Assembly (NCBI GenBank): GCA_023374045.1
Contig: CM041777.1
Coordinates: 460,999,827 to 461,063,826 of the forward strand
Length of the DNA: 64,000 bases
Direction: 5' to 3'
From: Limonium bicolor
Taxonomy: Eukaryota > Streptophyta > Magnoliopsida > Caryophyllales > Plumbaginaceae
In this document: positions 1-10,811 of the stretch, in pieces
How the letters are laid out: each line of letters starts with the position of its first letter
Numbering within the stretch: the first letter of the stretch is position 1
Notes under the pieces: generated by a model
Told to the model about the DNA's origin: nothing
Databases searched by the model: none
Seen by the model: the letters and a program-made list of their open reading frames with translations, nothing else
Made by a program: the position numbers and the translations under genes

Positions 1-511
1 AAAGAATAGGGCCTGTTATCCTAAAATTTTAACCCCCGGAAGAGATCTGTACTAATAGGCTAGTTTGGTCAAGTAAGCGAGGTTCCCAGTTCGATCGGCA
101 CATTTCGAAGTACTAGGGTCACTTAGTCATCTTCAGGGGCATTTTCGTAATTTTTCAAGGCTCTTAAGCCCCCTATGAGCTTTGTCTCTCCTCCGAAAAT
201 GGCTTAAATCAACTTGAAATGCTTTGGAATTTTAACCCATGATAGAGGATGACATTTTAAGCATAATGGCATTGGAGTTTTGATTTATCAAATTTCCAAT
301 AATTTTCTAGTAATTTTTGAGTGAATCTGACAAGAAATTGAATTCAAAAATATTCCAATATCCAAAAAATTCGATTCCACCTTGGAAAAAATCAGAAATA
401 TCATCCTTTACACATAGTTAAAATTTCATAGTCAAATTCCTTTTGGAAGCCCTTGAGCTAAAACGTCGGTAAATCTCAGTTTTTACTGGATTTTTCTATC
501 TTTAAGGAAGC

Positions 512-519
512 CTATATAA
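512..519 (+). promoter_or_regulatory. Putative LTR TATA box
   Basis: CTATATAA is followed by a short AT-poor stretch and then leader-like sequence. The same box is kept in the 3' LTR at 7878-7885. Its position in the LTR suggests a transcription start near 540-550. This is inferred from the motif alone. Confidence 0.55.
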
Positions 520-1117
520 GGCACCTTATCCCTTGATCAAATCAGAACTCTAAGAACCCTAGAAAGTCAGAAAACCTAGCCACACAAGTCCCCCACGTTT
601 TTACACATCCAAGCACCGAAATCACATAAAAAATCCCCTGAAATCACCACCTAAACACACTTTTCAACTCCCAACAAATGAACAATCATCAAACATCAAC
701 CAAACCACCTCCAAAACGTGAAGAACATCATCAACAATCAATAACCAGAAGCTCGGGTCAACTCAATCCGGTACCGGCATCATCGGAGCCTCCGAAGAAT
801 TCCAATGAAGAATCCTTGAATTCAAAGGTAAAACAGGTTATAATTCTACTTTTCTAACTTTCCACAGCCTTATTAACTCCCTGTTAATATTTGGTCAAAC
901 TGACCTTTTTTCGGCTCCTGAATTACTGTTTGTTTGCGTTATTAGTCAATAACTTGCTCACCAAGTTTCCCCTAGAATTCAACCTCAAAACTGAAATTTG
1001 AAGTCCCACACAGGTTTAGAATTACATTAGGAGCATACGCTCAAAATTTGAGCAAAAACTCCACCCGGAACCCTAAAACGAGCGCGTCCGGTAGGCGTCT
1101 GCAGCCGTGGACACCCT

Positions 1118-1326
1118 GTCCGAGGCCCCGGACGGGGTGTCCGAGGCCACGGACGGAAATAATATTTTTGAATTTGATGATTTTAACTCTGTAGATGATG
1201 TCAGGGTCACGGACCTTATGTCCGGGGTCCGGACACTAAAAACTGTGTTTTTGCTATTTTCGTGTTCCTGATGTTATTTTCTGTTATAAGTCCGTGGCCA
1301 CGGACTACAAGTCCGGGGTCACGGAC
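1118..1326. repeat. GC-rich palindrome array (GTCCG..GG..CGGAC)
   Basis: Five 15-16 nt near-palindromes with the pattern GTCCGnGGnCnCGGAC lie at 1118-1133, 1139-1154, 1220-1234, 1290-1305 and 1311-1326. The copy at 1290-1305 is a perfect palindrome. The 3' LTR holds the same cluster at about 8470-8705. The motifs stand out against AT-rich sequence and sit downstream of the TATA box, so they should be transcribed. Confidence 0.85.
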
Positions 1327-1755
1327 AGAAGAACTTTTGACCTAATTCAAGTCCCGAAGCCCTTATTTAGGTTAGTTTAATTTACTCTTTCAATTTCTGT
1401 CAAATAACGTTAAAAAACACAAAAAAACAGAAGCCGCCTCCTTTAGTAAATCAACCTTAGGTTAAAGCCGTAAATGACTAAGTAGAAAAAAATGACTTAG
1501 AGGGGTAATGAAAGTAATTTGAACCCTAATTAAGTCGAATATCAAGCCCCGAACCTGAACTCTCCTTTCCTAATTTGATCTAGGTTAAAATTAGGTGGCG
1601 ACTCATAATAGGTTCCAGTGAGCTAGCTTAGGTTTTAATAATTATGTTATATGACATAGTTATTAATCTTAGGTTATAAGAGGACCTAGAACCCGGCCAG
1701 ATCCTAATCAACTTAATCAACATAGGATAGGGTTCAAAAATCGAGGCTCACAGAA

Positions 1756-1771
1756 TGGCTCTGCTGGGGAC
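1756..1771 (+). promoter_or_regulatory. Primer-binding site
   Basis: Three bases after the LTR end is TGGCTCTGCTGGGGAC. It matches the Tat/Ogre site TGGCGACTCTGCTGGGGA apart from loss of GA. The primer of that group is usually given as tRNA-Arg; I recall this and have not checked it. The LARD-like element at 27671-62702 has a related site. Confidence 0.75.
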
Positions 1772-2966
1772 AAACTCTTAATATTAACTTGTTTAATTTT
1801 AAGAGGGCTTAGTCGAAATTGTTTATTTATGGCTTTATTACATTGTTTGTTTACTTTTGTGCGCAATTTAATTTTATGCACCTTTGCATCATATGAGAGC
1901 GAGGGTCAACTTAAACCGATTTCACCTCGGGACCCGATGTAGGGTCCCCTGTCAGGCACTCACACCTTTTTAGGTGATGTGAATAAGTGGGGGAAAAGAG
2001 GAGGGTGTCGTCTAACCACACCCCCTTAATACATGGGCTTTAACTCCAAGCATTTTCCTGGCAGTGTCCTTACCTAACCTTGTTTGGTCATTCAAAGACC
2101 CGACCGTAGACGCACACCTTCAGGTGATGTGAAAAAAGTGGGGAAGCCCAAAGAGAATAGTGTGCAAGCCCTATTCCTTTATGGTGACCTGGGCCCATGC
2201 CCCAAGCACCTCCTCGGATCGATCCATACCCAGTTTGATTTAAGCGTCTAGTGAGGACATGTTGAATTTGTGTGGGCCTTGTTTGCTTGAATGATCGGCC
2301 CACTACCCAGCCTAGAGATTGATAGGAATTTCTCCTACATCAACTTAGCCCAACCCGAATTCGAGGCTTTATTGCTTATGGCCCAAAGACCTTGTTTGGT
2401 TTAAATGAGTGAATTGATTGTTGGGCTTTGGCCCAAAAGCCTAGACTTAGTTGATTTCCCTGTCGGCCCAATTAGAATCATCCAATTAGTTATAAGCCCG
2501 TAAAAAGAAGTCAGCTTGAACTTGAAATAACTCACAATCCTTTTCGGCTCAGCAACCAGCTTCTCTAACCCAAAGAAAGTTAGGCCCATTTGTGATTTAG
2601 GGACCATTCCAGCCCATGTGCTTTACTGCAGGCCCAAACACGTTCCGGCCCAAGGGTTTATTCTAGTATAGGTAGACTTCTTATCCTGGCCCTAGCCTAA
2701 AACCTTAGATCCAGGTGTCACCTCTCAGGCACAATCAAAGCCATCCATTTAGATTTCATCCAGATTCCAATTCACAGTCTGAAAAATACTCCGGCCCAAA
2801 CACCTCATTTTCTGGGCATCCTGGTCCACTTGCTTTCAGACTAAACCTATTCCGGTCTTCAATTTACCTTGTGAAGCGTCATTCTCACCCTAGTATCATT
2901 CAGCCCACTTCCCTTTGATTAGCTAATGATGGACACCTTGGAAACAGGTTGACCCAAATCCTAAGT
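1772..2966 (+). other. Untranslated leader
   Basis: About 1.2 kb between primer site and gag with no convincing coding region. It contains two blocks around AGGTGATGTGAA (about 1972 and 2122) and many GGCCCA motifs between 2270 and 2860. Short open frames here (67-71 codons) have no recognisable content. Confidence 0.6.
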
Positions 2967-4264
2967 ATGGTAGAGAGAGGAAACCCAATCAGCATGGAGG
3001 CCCAATTTGCAGCCTTGGAGCAAAAGTACATGGCCGCCTTTGATGCCATGGAACAGAAACATAGGTCTGCCACTAATGAGATGGAGGCTGAGTAGTCACC
3101 ATCATCGAAGAACTGAAAGGCAAAATCAATTCCCTTGAGGTTGGTCATCAGGAAAACATTCCGGGGAAGATTGCCGACTCCGGGAACGAGCGCGACTACA
3201 TTGAAATTAACTCCGTTGTGGCCCAGGATGCACAAAGATTTGTAGGGGAAGCCGCCCCAGACTACCAACTAACTGCAGAACTCAAGAAGGCTCTGAAAAG
3301 GATCGAGCGCATGGAAAAGGCTAGCAAGCCAGCTGGTTTCGATTACTCTTCTATGGCGTCATACCCCGAGGTTGATCTCCCTCCAAAGTTGAAGTTACCC
3401 ACACTTGCTCTATACAAGGGTTCCTCAGACCCGCAGGTCCATCTAGCGATGTTCGATAGGGAAATGTCCATCCTCAGGTTGAATGACATGCATAAGGCCA
3501 AGGTTTTTGCCCGTTATCTCGATGAAATACCTCAACGTTGGTACTTGACTCAGAGGATGAACACCAAAACCTATGAGGAGGTTTGTGAGGCTTTCCTGCG
3601 CCATTTCAAGTATGCTAAGAATCTTGAAGTCACCAGGTCCGACCTTGCTAGCACTCGGAAGGGAAATAGTGAATCAATGTCCGACTTCATCAAACGGTGG
3701 AGGATGAAGGCTGCCGCTATGCCTACGAAAATGGATAAGCACGAACAGATTCAAATGATTGTGGACAATATGCAGAAGCAATACAACAATGAGCTGAGTT
3801 GCACATATTTCCCTAATTTTGACATGCTGATGGGACAGGTAAGAGTCATGGAAGAAAATATTCACAAAGGCGAGCTGAAGCTAGGAGAACCTAAAGCTCA
3901 GGGTATGGGTGTCGAGACCTTTAAGTCAGGGTCAGCCAGAATAGTCCCAGCTTCACGACAAGAGAACAATGTGCGCCAGCTCAGTGTTTCAAAGCAGAGC
4001 ACCCAGGCCACATCCCGACCTAGGTGGTTCCCCGCACCGAGACAGTTTACCGACATCGGCCGACCCCTTAGTCAAGCACTCGTGAAGCTACAGGAGTTGG
4101 ACCTACTACAGCCTCTCACGCCTTGTCCCGGGGTTACCCAGTCCGGAGAGTACCTCAATCAGTTTTGCCAGTTCCATCAACTACCAAGCCACAATACCGA
4201 CGATTGTAGGACACTGAAGCATAAGATTGAAGATCTCATCGAACAAGGGCTCCAGTTTGTTTAG
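2967..4264 (+). pseudogene. gag: Gag of the Tat-type element, one frameshift
   Basis: Gag forms the particle that packages retrotransposon RNA in the cytoplasm. The first ATG in a coherent frame is at 2967. This frame runs 42 codons to a TAG at 3093-3095, and the protein continues in another frame from about 3096 to the stop at 4262, so a one-base indel near 3090 splits it. The downstream part has the capsid-type core of plant Ty3/gypsy Gag: residues FARYLDEIPQRWY, then YEEVCEAFLRHFKYAKN, then SMSDFIKRWRMKAA. The C-terminus has a Tat-like motif, CQFHQLPSHNTDDCRTLKH (C-x2-H-x5-H-x4-C). The 348-codon open part starts at 3218. No protease follows; the frame ends and non-coding sequence begins. 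Identification is from remembered family patterns, not from an alignment. Confidence 0.85.
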
Positions 4265-5745
4265 TAGGCTAGCGTCTAGTAGCATTTTTCCTTCTTAATT
4301 TTTCTTTTCAATTTTGTAAGGAGTTTATGATATTTTAATAAGGTTTAGATGTTTTCATTTCAGTCTTTTGTCTTTTCAATTTGTAATCTCAAAAATAAAA
4401 AATGTTTGTTCATCTTGCATCTTAAACCAGATCGTCTTGCTCATCGGCAAACATCTTTCAAAACTAATGTTCACGAAACGGTCATTTTCTGGCAATTGAA
4501 CAAAACAACTTGTCTTTTGTTTCTAAAAGGATGAACATGTCTAACCAAACACCAAAGCTCACCCCCTAAGCATCCAAACAAACCACATAACGGTTCACAG
4601 TCTACATTTGTCAAATTGTTGTCATAAACCCTGGACTAATACTGGGGGCAATCTGAGTTTAAAGACCAACCATGATTATTCTTTTGTTTAATTGTGTGAA
4701 CAAGTCTCCGAGTGAAAATTTCGCGAGAATGCCTTGAGCAGAAAAACCATGAGTGAACGAGCGTGTCATTTTTACACGACTCCAGTGAGTCCACATTCAA
4801 AGGTGAGGTAAATGGCATAACACCGACCGAAGGAGATAATTTGTAAATTTACTCTTAGACCTTCGAAAAGTAACAAAGAGCGGATACACAACTATCAGGA
4901 ATGACGAAGCACCTAGGTACAGCACCACATAGCCAAAAGCTTGTGAACCTTGACATTAAACCCTAGGCACCCCCGCTGAGCCTTTCATATATCCCTTTTC
5001 GATATTATGAACTCCACAAAATAACCTAGCCAATGATGAATGTCCGACCTGGTGACCAAAGGAAGCGAGGAGTCCGACTCTCAGATAACAATCTAATCAG
5101 TCCAAAGAAGCGATGCCGCTATCAGCATGATGGAGCGATCCGCAAATGGTCCCAAAGTGACACATGATCCAGAGAGCTCACATCAAAACAGCTCTCAAAA
5201 CTCAAATCCGAGAAACACAAGAATCCCAAAGGCAAAGTCAAGAAAGGATAAAACAAAAAGGCAAACCCGAAGTGCCTCGAAGAAATCCGAATGACAAAAA
5301 GAGAAATGGTGTAAAGGACAACTTCAAAAGTCCAGGTCCAGAAGCTCGAAAACAACGTCAACACGAAGCAGCTAGACGACTTCAAGACAAGGAAGATGAA
5401 TCCGAGAGAAGACACAAGTTGCAGCTTTGGTCACCCATTTAAGCTCCACATACCTCAAATATCCCTCCATGATCCCGTCGTCTTTCATCACACCCTATGG
5501 CCACGTTATAAGCTTTAAAGACTTCCGACTTGATAGTTGTGTATCTAATCACGTGAAAGTAACAGATCAAATGCGTAAATCCATCAAATGTCAAATTAAT
5601 GGTCTAGAAGTTGTGACCGTAAGCAGGAAACAAGTGCAAACATCAAACACGCTGAGTGTAGGTTAAGAAGCACCACATCAAAACATAAGCCTTGACCCTG
5701 TGAGGACGAGACTCGTTTGCACGTTTAATCAAAGAAAATACTGGG

Positions 5746-5772
5746 GGCAATCGATCATTCCGATCGATTGCC
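5746..5772. repeat. Perfect hairpin after a PPT-like tract
   Basis: Arms GGCAATCGATC and GATCGATTGCC pair over 11 bp around the 5-nt loop ATTCC. The left arm overlaps the end of a purine tract (CTGGGGGCAAT) and the right arm is followed by ATGA. Confidence 0.8.
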
Positions 5773-5814
5773 ATGAACTCTAGCTCAGATTGTCCTAAGG
5801 AAAAAAATACTGGG

Positions 5815-5840
5815 GGCAATTGTTGGTTCCAACAATTGCC
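5815..5840. repeat. Second perfect hairpin after a PPT-like tract
   Basis: Arms GGCAATTGTTGG and CCAACAATTGCC pair over 12 bp around TT. It lies 69 bp after the first hairpin in the same context (CTGGGGG before, ATGA after), but the inner stem sequence is different. Confidence 0.8.
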
Positions 5841-6177
5841 ATGACAACACCAATTGAAACCCAAAGCTTGAGCACCACCATCCCACCACAGGCACACATA
5901 AGCCCTTACCACCACACACACACTCTCAAGCCCGTCATTAGCCTTACCTCCACAAAAACATCAGGCCCGTCATAACCCTGACCACCATCCAAAATCACAA
6001 CCCAATCCCAGGTCTATCACAAATCCTAAACACCAGCAAAAGCCTTTAGCACCACAACAAACACCACACACTTCCACCAACGGCATGTTCATTTTCTAAG
6101 AAACAAATTGCAGATATGAAATTCTTAGTTAGAAAATGATCATTTCACTTTCCTTTTTCAGCAGAGTTTTTCTCAAG

Positions 6178-6385
6178 CATTGCCATGTTTGGCACATTTT
6201 TCAACAGTTCCTTGTTTTGGACAAGCTTCCAACAAACACTTTAGTTGCATTTTACAACTTTTGCATAACACCTCAACATTGCCACGTTTGGCACCTTTTC
6301 CAACAGTTTCCTGTTTTGAACGAGTATCTTTCATATATTTTGATTGCATACATCTTATCATCATTGCCATGTTTGGCACTCCGGT
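6178..6385. repeat. Imperfect ~100-bp repeat, three partial copies
   Basis: The block CATTGCCATGTTTGGCAC recurs at about 6178, 6282 (with CACGTT) and 6363. The first two copies share the following CATTTTCAACAGTT / CTTTTCCAACAGTT tract. The third is cut short. Confidence 0.65.
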
Positions 6386-6440
6386 AATTAGTTTTCATCA
6401 TTTGCATAAGACCATCACCTCTGCAGTCTTGCACCTTCCG

Positions 6441-6780
6441 GCACCAGAGTAGAAGAACTCACTAGAGTAGAAGAACTCACCAGAGTAGAAGAACTCATGA
6501 GAGTATAAGAACTCACCAGAGTAGAAGAACTCACCAGAGTAGAAGAACTCACCAGAGTAGAAGAACTCACCAGAGTAGAAGAACCAGAGTAGAAGAACTC
6601 ACCAGAGTAGAAGAACTCACCAGAGTAAAAGAACTCATCAGAGTAGAAGAACTCACCCGAGTAGAAGAACTCACCAGAGTAGAAGAACTCACCAGAGTAG
6701 AAGAACTCACCCAAGTAGAAGAACTCATCCGAGTAGAAGAACTCACCCGAGTAGACGAACTCACCTGAGTGGAAGAACTC
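6441..6780. repeat. 18-bp tandem array
   Basis: About 19 copies of AGTAGAAGAACTCACCAG with small changes; one copy lacks part of the unit near 6580. Minus-strand open frames of 77 and 129 codons in this stretch are by-products of a repeat whose length is a multiple of three. Confidence 0.95.
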
Positions 6781-6809
6781 GACGCCACACCAATTTTCAA
6801 TCACTTTCA

Positions 6810-7259
6810 GGTAGTCAACACCTTAGAATAGTTTGACATCATTCATTCATTATAGGTAGTCAACGCCTTAGAATAGCTTGACATCATTTCATTCATTATA
6901 GATGATCAACGCCTTAGAATAGCTTGACATCATTTCATTCATTATAGGTAGTCAACGCCTTAGAATAGCTTGACATCATTTCATTCATTATAGGTAGTCA
7001 ACACCTTAGAATAGCTTGACATCATTTCATTCATTATAGGTAGTCAACGCCTGAGAATAGCTTGACATCATTTCATTCATTATACGTGGTCAACGCCTTA
7101 GAATAGCTTGACATCATATCATCCTTATAGGTAGTCGACGCCTTAGAATAGTCCGACATTACTTCATTTTTACCTTTAGGTGGTCGACACCTTAGAATCG
7201 CTCGACATCCTTTCACTTACTCATAGGTAGTCAGCGCCTTAGAACAGCTCGACACAATT
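6810..7259. repeat. 46-bp tandem array, about ten copies
   Basis: Units start at 6810, 6855, 6901, 6947, 6993, 7039, 7085, 7130, 7179 and 7226. The core is GGTAGTCAACGCCTTAGAAT. The central five are almost identical and the last three are diverged. The array lies just upstream of the 3' LTR. Confidence 0.95.
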
Positions 7260-7358
7260 TTTCGATTTCCAACTGCATGCGGGGTCTTTTAAGATCCAAA
7301 ATTTTGGGGTATCACTCAAGCATCAACAAGCCTTTTCATTTCCATTACAAAGCCTAGT

Positions 7359-7373
7359 TGACGGGGGGCAATC
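7359..7373 (+). promoter_or_regulatory. Polypurine tract
   Basis: TGACGGGGGGCAATC abuts the first base of the 3' LTR. This is the normal position of the tract that primes plus-strand DNA synthesis. The GGGGGCAAT core is shared with the internal PPT-like copies. Confidence 0.8.
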
Positions 7374-9126
7374 TGTTATACCCAAAATTTTAAGCCCCTC
7401 GGAAGAGAGTCTGTACTAATAGGCTAGTTTGGTCAAGAAGCGAGGGTTCCCAGTTCGATCGGCACATTTCGAAGTACTAGGGGACATCTTAGTCATCTTC
7501 AGGGGCATTTTCGTAAATTTTCAAGGCTCTTAAGCCCCCTATGAGCTTTCTCTCTCCTCCGAAAATGGCTTAAATCAACTTGAAATGCTTTGAAATTTTA
7601 ACCCATGATAGAGGATGACATTTTAAGCATAATGGTTATGGAATTTTGATTTTTCGAATTTCCAATAATTTTGTAGTAATTTCTGATTGAATCTGACGAG
7701 AAATTGAATTTAAAAATATTCCAATATCCAAAAAATTCGATTCCACCTTGGAAAAATCAGAAATATCATCCTTTACACATGGTTAAAAGTTCATAGTCAA
7801 ATTTCTTTTGGAAGCCCTTGACCTAAAACGTCGGTAAATCTCAGTTTTTACCGGATTTTTCTATCTTTAAGGAAGCCTATATAAGACCTTATCCCTTGAT
7901 CAAATCAGAACTCTAAGAACCCTAGAAAGTCAGAAAACCTAGCCGTCACAAGTCCCCCACGTTTTTACACATCCAAGCACCGAAATCACATCAAAAATCC
8001 CCCGAAATCACCACCTAAGCACACTTTTCAACTCCCAACACATGAACAATCATCAAACATCAACCAAACCACCTCCAAAACGTGAAGAACATCATCAACA
8101 ATCAATAACCAGAAGCTCGGGTCGAACTCAATCCGGAACCGGCATCATCGGAGCCTCTGAAGAATTCCAACGTGAAGAATCATCTTGAATTCAAAGGTAA
8201 AACAGGTTATAATTCTACTTTTCTAACTTCCCACAGCCTTATTAACTCTCTGTTAATATTTGGGATCGAACTGACCTTTTTTCGGCTCCCGAATTACTGT
8301 TTGTTTGTGTTATTAGTCAATAACTTGCTCACCAAGTTTCCCCTAAAATTCAACCTCAATACTGAAATTTGCAGTCACGAACAGGTTTAGAATAACATTA
8401 GGAGCATACACTCAAACTTTGAGCAAAAAACTCCACCCGGAACCCTAAAAACGAGCCCGTCTAGTAGGCGTCCGCAGCCGTGGACACCCTGGCCGAGGCC
8501 CCGGACGGGGTGTCCGAGGCCACAGACGGGAAATAATATTTTTTGAAATTGATGATTTTAACTCTGTAGATGATGTCCGGGGTCACGGACCTTATGTCCG
8601 GGGTCCCGGACACTAAAAAAACTTTGTGTTTTTTATTTTCGTGTTCCTGATGTTATTTTCTGTTATAAGTCCGTGGTCACAGACAACAAGTCCGGGGTCA
8701 CGGACAGAAGAACTTTTGACCTAATTCAAGTCCCGAAGCCCTTATTTAGGTTAGTTTAATTTACTCTTTCAATTTTTGTCAAATAACGTTAAAAAAAAAA
8801 AAAAGCCGCCTCCTTTAGTAAATCAACCTTAGGTTAAAGCCGTAAATGACTAAGTAGAGGAAAAATGACTTAGAGGGGTAATGAAAGTAATTTGAACCCT
8901 AATTAAGTCTAATATCAAGCCCCCGAACCCGAACTCTCTTTTCCTAATTTGATCTAGGTTAAAATTAGGTGGGACTCATAATAGGTTCCAGTGAGATAGC
9001 TTAGGTTTTAATAATTATTGTTATATGACATAGTTATTAATCTTAGGTTATAAGAGGACCTAGAACCCGGCCAGATCCTAATCAACTTAATCAACATAGG
9101 ATAGGGTTCAAAAATTGAGGCTCACA
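7374..9126 (+). repeat. 3' LTR of the Tat-type gag-only element
   Basis: The 1753-bp partner of 14-1752 ends CTCACA followed by the target duplication GGGCC. It keeps the TATA box (7878-7885) and the palindrome cluster (about 8470-8705). A poly-A run of 15 bases near 8790 replaces a mixed run in the 5' copy. Confidence 0.9.
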
Positions 9127-9131
9127 GGGCC

Positions 9132-9450
9132 TAATCAGTTTTATATTGATTACTTACAATTTGACGCTTTATTATTGCTCCTTAGTATGATTTGTAAAAT
9201 TCTGTGCAACCTAAGATGTACCCTAGTGGAATATCTCTTATAAGTTATCTTTTTGTCTTGTTTTTCTGGTCACTCTTTTCATATATTTCAAAGATCGAAA
9301 GGTTAATTACTTTCGTTAAAATACATTTCTATTTGTTAAGATGTGGTAACTATCCAGCTGGAAAGGTTCATTTTCTTAATTCTAGCCTTGGAGGTTAAGG
9401 TACAGTGGTCTCCCGTTCTGAAATATGTTGAGTTCTATAAATGTGCACAC
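9132..9450. other. Island sequence, nothing recognised
   Basis: AT-rich DNA between the Tat-type element and the first MITE. One short open frame (9204-9398) has no recognisable content. Confidence 0.5.
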
Positions 9451-9453
9451 TTA

Positions 9454-9723
9454 GGTCCTATTCTTTTGCACAAATTCCAGCTGGTTTACGCATTATTAGC
9501 TGGAATGATCAACTTAGTTTATACTTCTGAGTGTATTATGGGCCGGGTACCATCTACCCAACGAGTTTATTCAAAACAACATTATTAGTTGATTAAGAAG
9601 TTAATTTACGCATTATCATACAGAATGAACAACTTATATTGGTTTTTACACAATCATCTAATTTTGAAATCAATCATCAGTCTGTATCAGCTATCAGCTT
9701 TCAAAACACAAAAGAATGGGGTC
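9454..9723. mobile_element. MITE, Harbinger/Tourist-like
   Basis: A 270-bp element bounded by TTA at 9451-9453 and 9724-9726. The ends GGTCCTATTCTTTTG and, inverted, GACCCCATTCTTTTG match at 12 of 15 positions. A 3-bp TTA/TAA duplication with such ends fits PIF/Harbinger MITEs. Inside, a ~30-bp block around TTTACGCATTAT is repeated at about 9488 and 9603. There is no coding capacity. Confidence 0.6.
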
Positions 9724-9913
9724 TTATATAAGCATTATCACCTTTATATTTTTGACAAGATTAATCTTCCTTTAAAAGACATATATCATATTTTTATTTG
9801 TTGTTATCTTTAGTGGGGCCAATTTGTTATCTCACGAAGTAGCTTTATTCAAACATTGTATATGTTATGTTTACAATTAGTTTAGATTAATGCTCGAAAG
9901 GAATAGAACCTAA

Positions 9914-10268
9914 GGGCATCCACAACAATAAGTTCTCTCTTAACATTTCCCTAGATGCCACATCATTATTATATATTATTTTATTCTATAAGAAACTCTA
10001 ACAATCTATTCACACTACAATAACAAAGTTCTTAACATTCTCTCACTTCCTTATTAACACAATAACATACACTACTTTATCTACCTCTCTCTTACTCTTT
10101 TCTTATTATAACACATAAAATAGTAAAACAACCAATAAGAACACCCTTTACACATTCCTTAGCTAAGGAACTTGGAGAGAGAAAAGTGGGGGATTCCACT
10201 CTATTGTAGGAGCTTATATTGGTTTCTTAGTAAGGAATGGGTGGAATCACCCCTTGCTGTAGATGCTC
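9914..10268. mobile_element. MITE, Harbinger-like
   Basis: A 355-bp AT-rich element with duplication TAA at 9911-9913 and 10269-10271. The ends GGGCATCCACAACAA and, inverted, GAGCATCTACAGCAA match at 12 of 15 positions. The TAA duplication and size fit a Harbinger-derived MITE. It is non-coding. Confidence 0.7.
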
Positions 10269-10277
10269 TAAGTGTTA

Positions 10278-10514
10278 CTCCATTTTATTCAAATTATAAG
10301 TTGTTTTAGACTTTTAACCATCATTATTGTTCTTTTATTTTATTGCATGGGAAGAACAGAAAAAGTAAATACATTTTGTTGATAAAATAAAAATTAGAGT
10401 ATGATAACAATAATAATTAAAAAGTATAAAGGGAATAAAACTATTAAAATAAAACAAATTATAATTTGAATATAATTCTAAATCTTAAATTTTTTATAAT
10501 TTGGACAACAGGAG
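10278..10514. mobile_element. Stowaway-like MITE (Tc1/mariner)
   Basis: A 237-bp AT-rich element flanked by TA (10276-10277 and 10515-10516). It begins CTCCATTTTATTCAAATTAT and ends in the complement of CTCCTGTTGTCCAAATTAT. The CTCC end and TA duplication are typical of Stowaway. It lies 9 bp from the preceding MITE. Confidence 0.75.
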
Positions 10515-10516
10515 TA

Positions 10517-10799
10517 ATCTTTAGTGGTAGTTGTACTAATTTGTACGTAAACAGGGTACAAGTAGATAGTGTGAGATCTCACAAATAAAAATGTATAATA
10601 TTTTAAACAAATTTGAATGCTAAAATTCACAATTTCATACTATTAAATTCTAAATATTTTTGGAGGTTCAAAATTTTGCATTGCTTGTATTTTCTTTCAT
10701 CAAGCCCATTTTGATCCTAGTCCTGCGAACTTGTTTTTTGTATCACTCGATGATACCAACACTATGAGACCTACAAATATAGAGTGGAAGCTAACACCA
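10517..10799. other. Island sequence, nothing recognised
   Basis: AT-rich sequence with no repeat structure or coding signal that I can support. It ends in the first copy of the LINE target duplication. Confidence 0.5.
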
Positions 10800-10811
10800 G
10801 GAGTCCTATAT

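Larger units (their letters stand above)
14..1752 (+). repeat. 5' LTR of the Tat-type gag-only element
   Basis: The 1739-bp repeat matches 7374-9126 with scattered substitutions and many 1-3 base gaps (roughly 96% identity by eye). It has TG...CA ends. A TATA-like box at 512-519 puts U3 at about 500 bp and leaves about 1.2 kb for R and U5, which is long. The downstream part holds a cluster of GC-rich palindromes at 1118-1326. Confidence 0.9.
4265..6440 (+). other. Non-coding region replacing pol
   Basis: Where pol would be expected there is 2.2 kb without a recognisable domain. A lysine- and arginine-rich 92-codon frame (5164-5442) and a 79-codon frame (5427-5666) are unlike known retrotransposon proteins and I do not call them genes. 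PPT-like strings around ACTGGGGGCAAT occur at 4639-4655, 5738-5752 and 5807-5822. The last two are followed by perfect hairpins (5746-5772 and 5815-5840). Confidence 0.6.
14..9126 (+). mobile_element. Tat/Ogre-type LTR retrotransposon with gag only (TR-GAG-like)
   Basis: Seen: two ~1.75-kb direct repeats (14-1752 and 7374-9126) begin TGTTAT and end CTCACA. The 5-bp target duplication GGGCC lies at 9-13 and 9127-9131. Inside, in order, are a primer-binding site, a leader, a gag reading frame, a long non-coding part with tandem arrays, and a purine-rich tract touching the 3' LTR. I see no protease, reverse transcriptase, RNase H or integrase in the 5.6-kb interior. Known: Tat/Ogre elements use a primer site of the TGGCGACTCTGCTGGGGA type and often carry tandem repeats upstream of the 3' LTR. 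Gag-only LTR elements have been called TR-GAG. Inference: the element is non-autonomous and would have depended on Pol supplied by a relative. Confidence 0.9.

Noticed and set aside
6415..6804. Minus-strand open frames of 77 and 129 codons with repeating SGEFFYSGEFF / SSTLVSSSTL
   Set aside because: Produced by the 18-bp tandem repeat, whose length is a multiple of three; no sign of a protein family.
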